Source: an uncultured Coriobacteriaceae bacterium (GTDB taxonomy: Bacteria; Actinomycetota; Coriobacteriia; Coriobacteriales; Atopobiaceae). Taken from it: 7,921 nucleotides of DNA. Where the stretch lies: assembly GCA_947367165.1 (NCBI GenBank), contig CANBCO010000013.1, forward strand, positions 1-7,921, written 5' to 3'. The notes under the pieces were generated by a model. It worked only from the letters and a program-made list of their open reading frames with translations. It was not told where the DNA came from and did no database searches. The position numbers and the translations under genes are program-made. Shown here one piece after another: positions 6,296 to 7,921 of the stretch; within the stretch, counting starts at the first letter, position 1; each line of letters starts with the position of its first letter.

Positions 6296-7024
6296 ATGCC
6301 TGCCGGGCGCATTCACTCTATTGAATCGTTTGGTACTACCGACGGTCCGGGCGTTCGCATGGTCGTCTTTTTTCAAGGATGCTTGCTTCGCTGTGCTTAC
6401 TGCCATAATCCCGATACTTGGTCTTGTAAGGCAGGCCGAGAAACCCACCCGGCAGACGTCTTGGAACGTTTTTTACGAAATCGAAACTATTATGCACACG
6501 GAGGGATTACTGCAAGCGGCGGCGAACCCTTATTGCAGCTAGATTTTTTATGTGATCTTTTTGAGCTTGCACACAAAGAAGGCATCCATACCTGCCTTGA
6601 CACTTCTGGTGCTCCCTTTTGTACTCTTGAGGCAGGGCGCTATGAGCGTCTTGCTGGCGTGCTTGATTTGGTACTTTTAGACATAAAACACACAAGTCCT
6701 CATGAATACAGTTCTCTTACGGGTGCTGAGCTTGCGCCAACGCTTGCCTTTGCAAGGTGGTTAGAGCTTCATAACATCCCTATGGTGATTAGGCATGTAG
6801 TTGTTCCAGGCATAACTAATAGCGAGGAAGAATTGTGTGGGGTTTCTCGGATAGCGAAACGTTTTTCTAATACGCAAGCCGTTGAGCTCCTTGGCTATCA
6901 TGCACTTGGAGAGAAAAAATATAAGAAATTAGGGATGTCATATAGGCTGGCTGGAGTGCCGCCTTTGCGCGATAAAGAGCTTGCTTGGGCGCGTGCTATT
7001 GTAAAGGATGAATTGCAAAAGTAA
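6296..7024 (+). CDS. pflA: Pyruvate formate-lyase activating enzyme (radical SAM)
   Basis: A 242-residue activase, about the length of E. coli PflA (246). It uses S-adenosylmethionine and a [4Fe-4S] cluster to abstract hydrogen from the PFL glycine, here on the separate 80-residue subunit. The cluster motif CxxxCxxC is Cys29, Cys33 and Cys36 in FFQGCLLRCAYCHN. SFGTTDGPGVR precedes it. ASGGEPLLQ with the SAM-binding GGEP at 75-78, HTCLDTSG, VLLDIKH and VIRHVVVPG follow the PflA pattern. The ATG lies five bases after the upstream TAG with only a weak ribosome site, so coupled translation is likely. The TAA (7022-7024) directly abuts the 3' end of an opposing tRNA gene, so the operon transcript must end inside, or read antisense across, the tRNAs. 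Confidence 0.96.
   Translation: MPAGRIHSIESFGTTDGPGVRMVVFFQGCLLRCAYCHNPDTWSCKAGRETHPADVLERFLRNRNYYAHGGITASGGEPLLQLDFLCDLFELAHKEGIHTCLDTSGAPFCTLEAGRYERLAGVLDLVLLDIKHTSPHEYSSLTGAELAPTLAFARWLELHNIPMVIRHVVVPGITNSEEELCGVSRIAKRFSNTQAVELLGYHALGEKKYKKLGMSYRLAGVPPLRDKELAWARAIVKDELQK
6436..6446 (-). repeat. GGGTTTCTCGG motif, copy 4 (minus strand, in pflA)
   Basis: The plus strand reads CCGAGAAACCC within the pflA codons for GRETH. This is the only minus-strand copy of the full 11-mer. Its minus-strand context GGTGGGTTTCTCGG repeats that of the copy at 605. Confidence 0.6.
6840..6850 (+). repeat. GGGTTTCTCGG motif, copy 5 (in pflA)
   Basis: This exact copy lies in the pflA codons for GVSRI. A fourth G precedes it, as in the copy at 4016. 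Confidence 0.6.
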
Positions 7025-7100
7025 TGGTGGAGACGATGGGGATCGAACCCACGACCTCAGGCTTGCAAAGCCCGCGCTCTCCCAGCTGAGCTACGTCCCC
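7025..7100 (-). tRNA. tRNA-Ala (anticodon TGC)
   Basis: The minus strand folds as a complete 76-nt cloverleaf: acceptor GGGGACG with CGTCTCC, D arm GCTC..GAGC, anticodon stem CGGGC/GCCTG around TTTGCAA, and T arm with GGTTCGATCC. It has discriminator A and an encoded CCA (7027-7025). The acceptor includes the G3:U70 wobble that identifies alanine tRNAs. The anticodon TGC is at 7067-7065. It is transcribed after tRNA-Ile with an 11-nt spacer. Confidence 0.97.
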
Positions 7101-7111
7101 ACAAACAAAAA

Positions 7112-7188
7112 TGGTGGGCCCAACAAGACTTGAACTTGTGACCTCCCGGTTATCAGCCGGACGCTCTAACCAGCTGAGCTATGGGCCC
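7112..7188 (-). tRNA. tRNA-Ile (anticodon GAT)
   Basis: A complete 77-nt cloverleaf on the minus strand: acceptor GGGCCCA paired with TGGGCCC, D arm AGCTCAGCTGGTTAGAGC, and anticodon loop CTGATAA with GAT at 7154-7152. The T loop is TTCAAGT and CCA is encoded (7114-7112). It is the first gene of an Ile-Ala pair. That pair is usual in 16S-23S spacers, but here no rRNA flanks it. Confidence 0.97.
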
Positions 7189-7198
7189 GCGACTGCTA

Positions 7199-7228
7199 AT
7201 CATACCACATATTGTCTCACTTCTGCAA
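7199..7228 (-). promoter_or_regulatory. Promoter of the tRNA-Ile/tRNA-Ala pair
   Basis: On the minus strand TTGCAG (7228-7223) and TATGAT (7204-7199) are separated by 18 bases. TGG directly before the -10 makes it an extended -10 as well. Initiation would fall about 4 bases before the mature tRNA-Ile 5' end, leaving a very short leader. The rest of 7189-7306 shows no other gene. Confidence 0.65.
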
Positions 7229-7306
7229 ATGAAAAATTAGTGCCCCTAGTGACGAGAATACACTATGTTCTTTCTGGAGTTTTACTATGTTGTGCCAATT
7301 TTGTTT

Positions 7307-7813
7307 CTACTCGCTAAAGTCACTAGGAGAAATATTTTCTACAAACTTATCAAACTCAGCTACATTTTCTTTTTGTGCCTCGCGTTTTGCCGTCTCAAAA
7401 TCAGGATAACCAGCGATATTCATAACCCTTTCATCCACAAAAAGCGGAGCTTTTGCCCTAAGTGCTAAAGAAATGGCATCACTTGGACGTGCATCGAGCC
7501 CGATATGGCGTCCGTTTTCTGTCATGAGAGAAATTTTGGCAAAAAAAGTCGTTCCTATTACATCAGTAATCTCAATGTTTTTTACCATAGCCCCTAGAGA
7601 GCTAATGGTATTTCGCAATAAATCATGCGTCATAGGACGTGATGATTTTTGAAAATCAACTCCCATGGCAAGGCCAATAGCCTCTGTAGTTCCTATGCGA
7701 ATAGGTAGTGCCTCGGTTGCGCGCTCCTTATTTTTGGGTCGCAAAATAAGGAGGGAAGGAAGCGGCCCGTTTGAAACAACAACCGTTGCAATCTCAACTC
7801 GTAACCGTGCCAT
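7307..7813 (-). CDS. Bifunctional-nuclease-family (BFN/DUF151) protein
   Basis: A 168-residue protein of the DUF151 family, which includes Thermotoga TM0160 and proteins described as bifunctional nucleases. Family landmarks are LRVEIATVVV at the N-terminus, LPIRIGTTEAIGLAM near 36-50, RPMTHDLL at 59-66, GLDARPSDAISLALR at 105-119 with APLFVDERV following, and EFDKFVENI near the end. I start at ATG 7813, not at ATG 7870. GGAGG lies eight bases before 7813, the family N-terminus begins at this Met, and the longer start has no good ribosome site and overlaps the upstream frame. Role here is unknown; nuclease activity is reported for only a few members. Confidence 0.88.
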   Translation of the reverse strand: MARLRVEIATVVVSNGPLPSLLILRPKNKERATEALPIRIGTTEAIGLAMGVDFQKSSRPMTHDLLRNTISSLGAMVKNIEITDVIGTTFFAKISLMTENGRHIGLDARPSDAISLALRAKAPLFVDERVMNIAGYPDFETAKREAQKENVAEFDKFVENISPSDFSE

Positions 7814-7862
7814 CTTTCTCGCCTCCTCTGCTCTTTCTTGTTTTTTTACCCAACTTCTTGCC

Positions 7863-7921
7863 TTATTCATCTAGCATGTCTTCATTAAGCGCCTCTTCGC
7901 CCCCAACATCGATTGCTTCAC
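7863..7921 (-). CDS. C-terminal end of an unidentified upstream gene (partial)
   Basis: On the minus strand one frame enters from the right edge, reads the acidic tail EAIDVGGEEALNEDMLDE and stops at TAA (7865-7863). That is 49 bases before the preferred BFN start. An acidic, disordered tail is a common protein end, and the spacing suits an operon with the BFN gene. A second frame is also open here for about 16 codons, so the assignment is tentative. Too little is visible to name a family. Confidence 0.45.
   Translation of the reverse strand, partial: EAIDVGGEEALNEDMLDE

Noticed and set aside
7230..7290. Possible terminator after the BFN gene (minus-strand TAGTG/CACTA with later ATTTTT)
   Set aside because: The stem is only five base pairs with a long loop, and the T run does not follow directly. 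Too weak to call.
7111..7317. Plus-strand frame with GPTRLELVTSRLSAG
   Set aside because: This is the familiar false protein read from the antisense strand of a tRNA gene, here tRNA-Ile.

Overview
The window reads as a moderately AT-leaning chromosome of an anaerobic, fermentative, host-associated bacterium. Three things together suggest a member of the Coriobacteriia, Atopobiaceae-like (Atopobium/Lancefieldella/Olsenella group): a pyruvate formate-lyase system, BspA-like (DUF285) and choline-binding-like repeat surface proteins, and a DUF151 bifunctional-nuclease-family gene. This placement is inference from gene content; no rRNA or other phylogenetic marker is present.

Layout. (1) 1-543, minus strand: the 5' part of a BspA-like leucine-rich-repeat surface protein. 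An in-frame TGA lies between its signal peptide and the body, directly before a run of nine G. A perfect extended -10 promoter precedes it. (2) 628-3781, minus strand, transcribed right to left: psuK (pseudouridine kinase) and psuG (pseudouridine-5'-phosphate glycosidase), coupled by an ATGA overlap. They are followed after 35 nt by a secreted protein with an InlB-like fold and tandem 21-residue aromatic wall-binding repeats. (3) 3782-3998: a 217-nt divergent promoter region. (4) 3999-7024, plus strand: a pyruvate formate-lyase operon in which the enzyme is split into a 678-residue catalytic chain and a separate 80-residue glycyl-radical chain, followed by the radical-SAM activase gene. (5) 7025-7188, minus strand: tRNA-Ile(GAT) then tRNA-Ala(TGC). 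The Ala 3' end touches the activase stop codon. (6) 7307-7813, minus strand: a DUF151/BFN-family protein, then the last codons of an unidentified upstream gene at the window edge.

Function. PsuK and PsuG turn pseudouridine from RNA turnover into uracil and ribose 5-phosphate. The PFL system converts pyruvate and CoA to acetyl-CoA and formate without oxygen. The activase would have to place the radical on a glycine carried by a separate small subunit.

Three observations deserve most attention. The first is the split PFL: its two reading frames are in register and separated by what looks like an in-frame insertion of about 69 nt that brings a stop, a Shine-Dalgarno and a start. The second is a strongly over-represented octamer, TTTCTCGG. 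I counted 10 exact copies on the two strands, 5 of them extended to GGGTTTCTCGG. They lie in several reading frames and one is intergenic, which resembles an uptake-type, Chi-like or chromosome-organising motif. The third is the interrupted BspA-like gene with its homopolymer.
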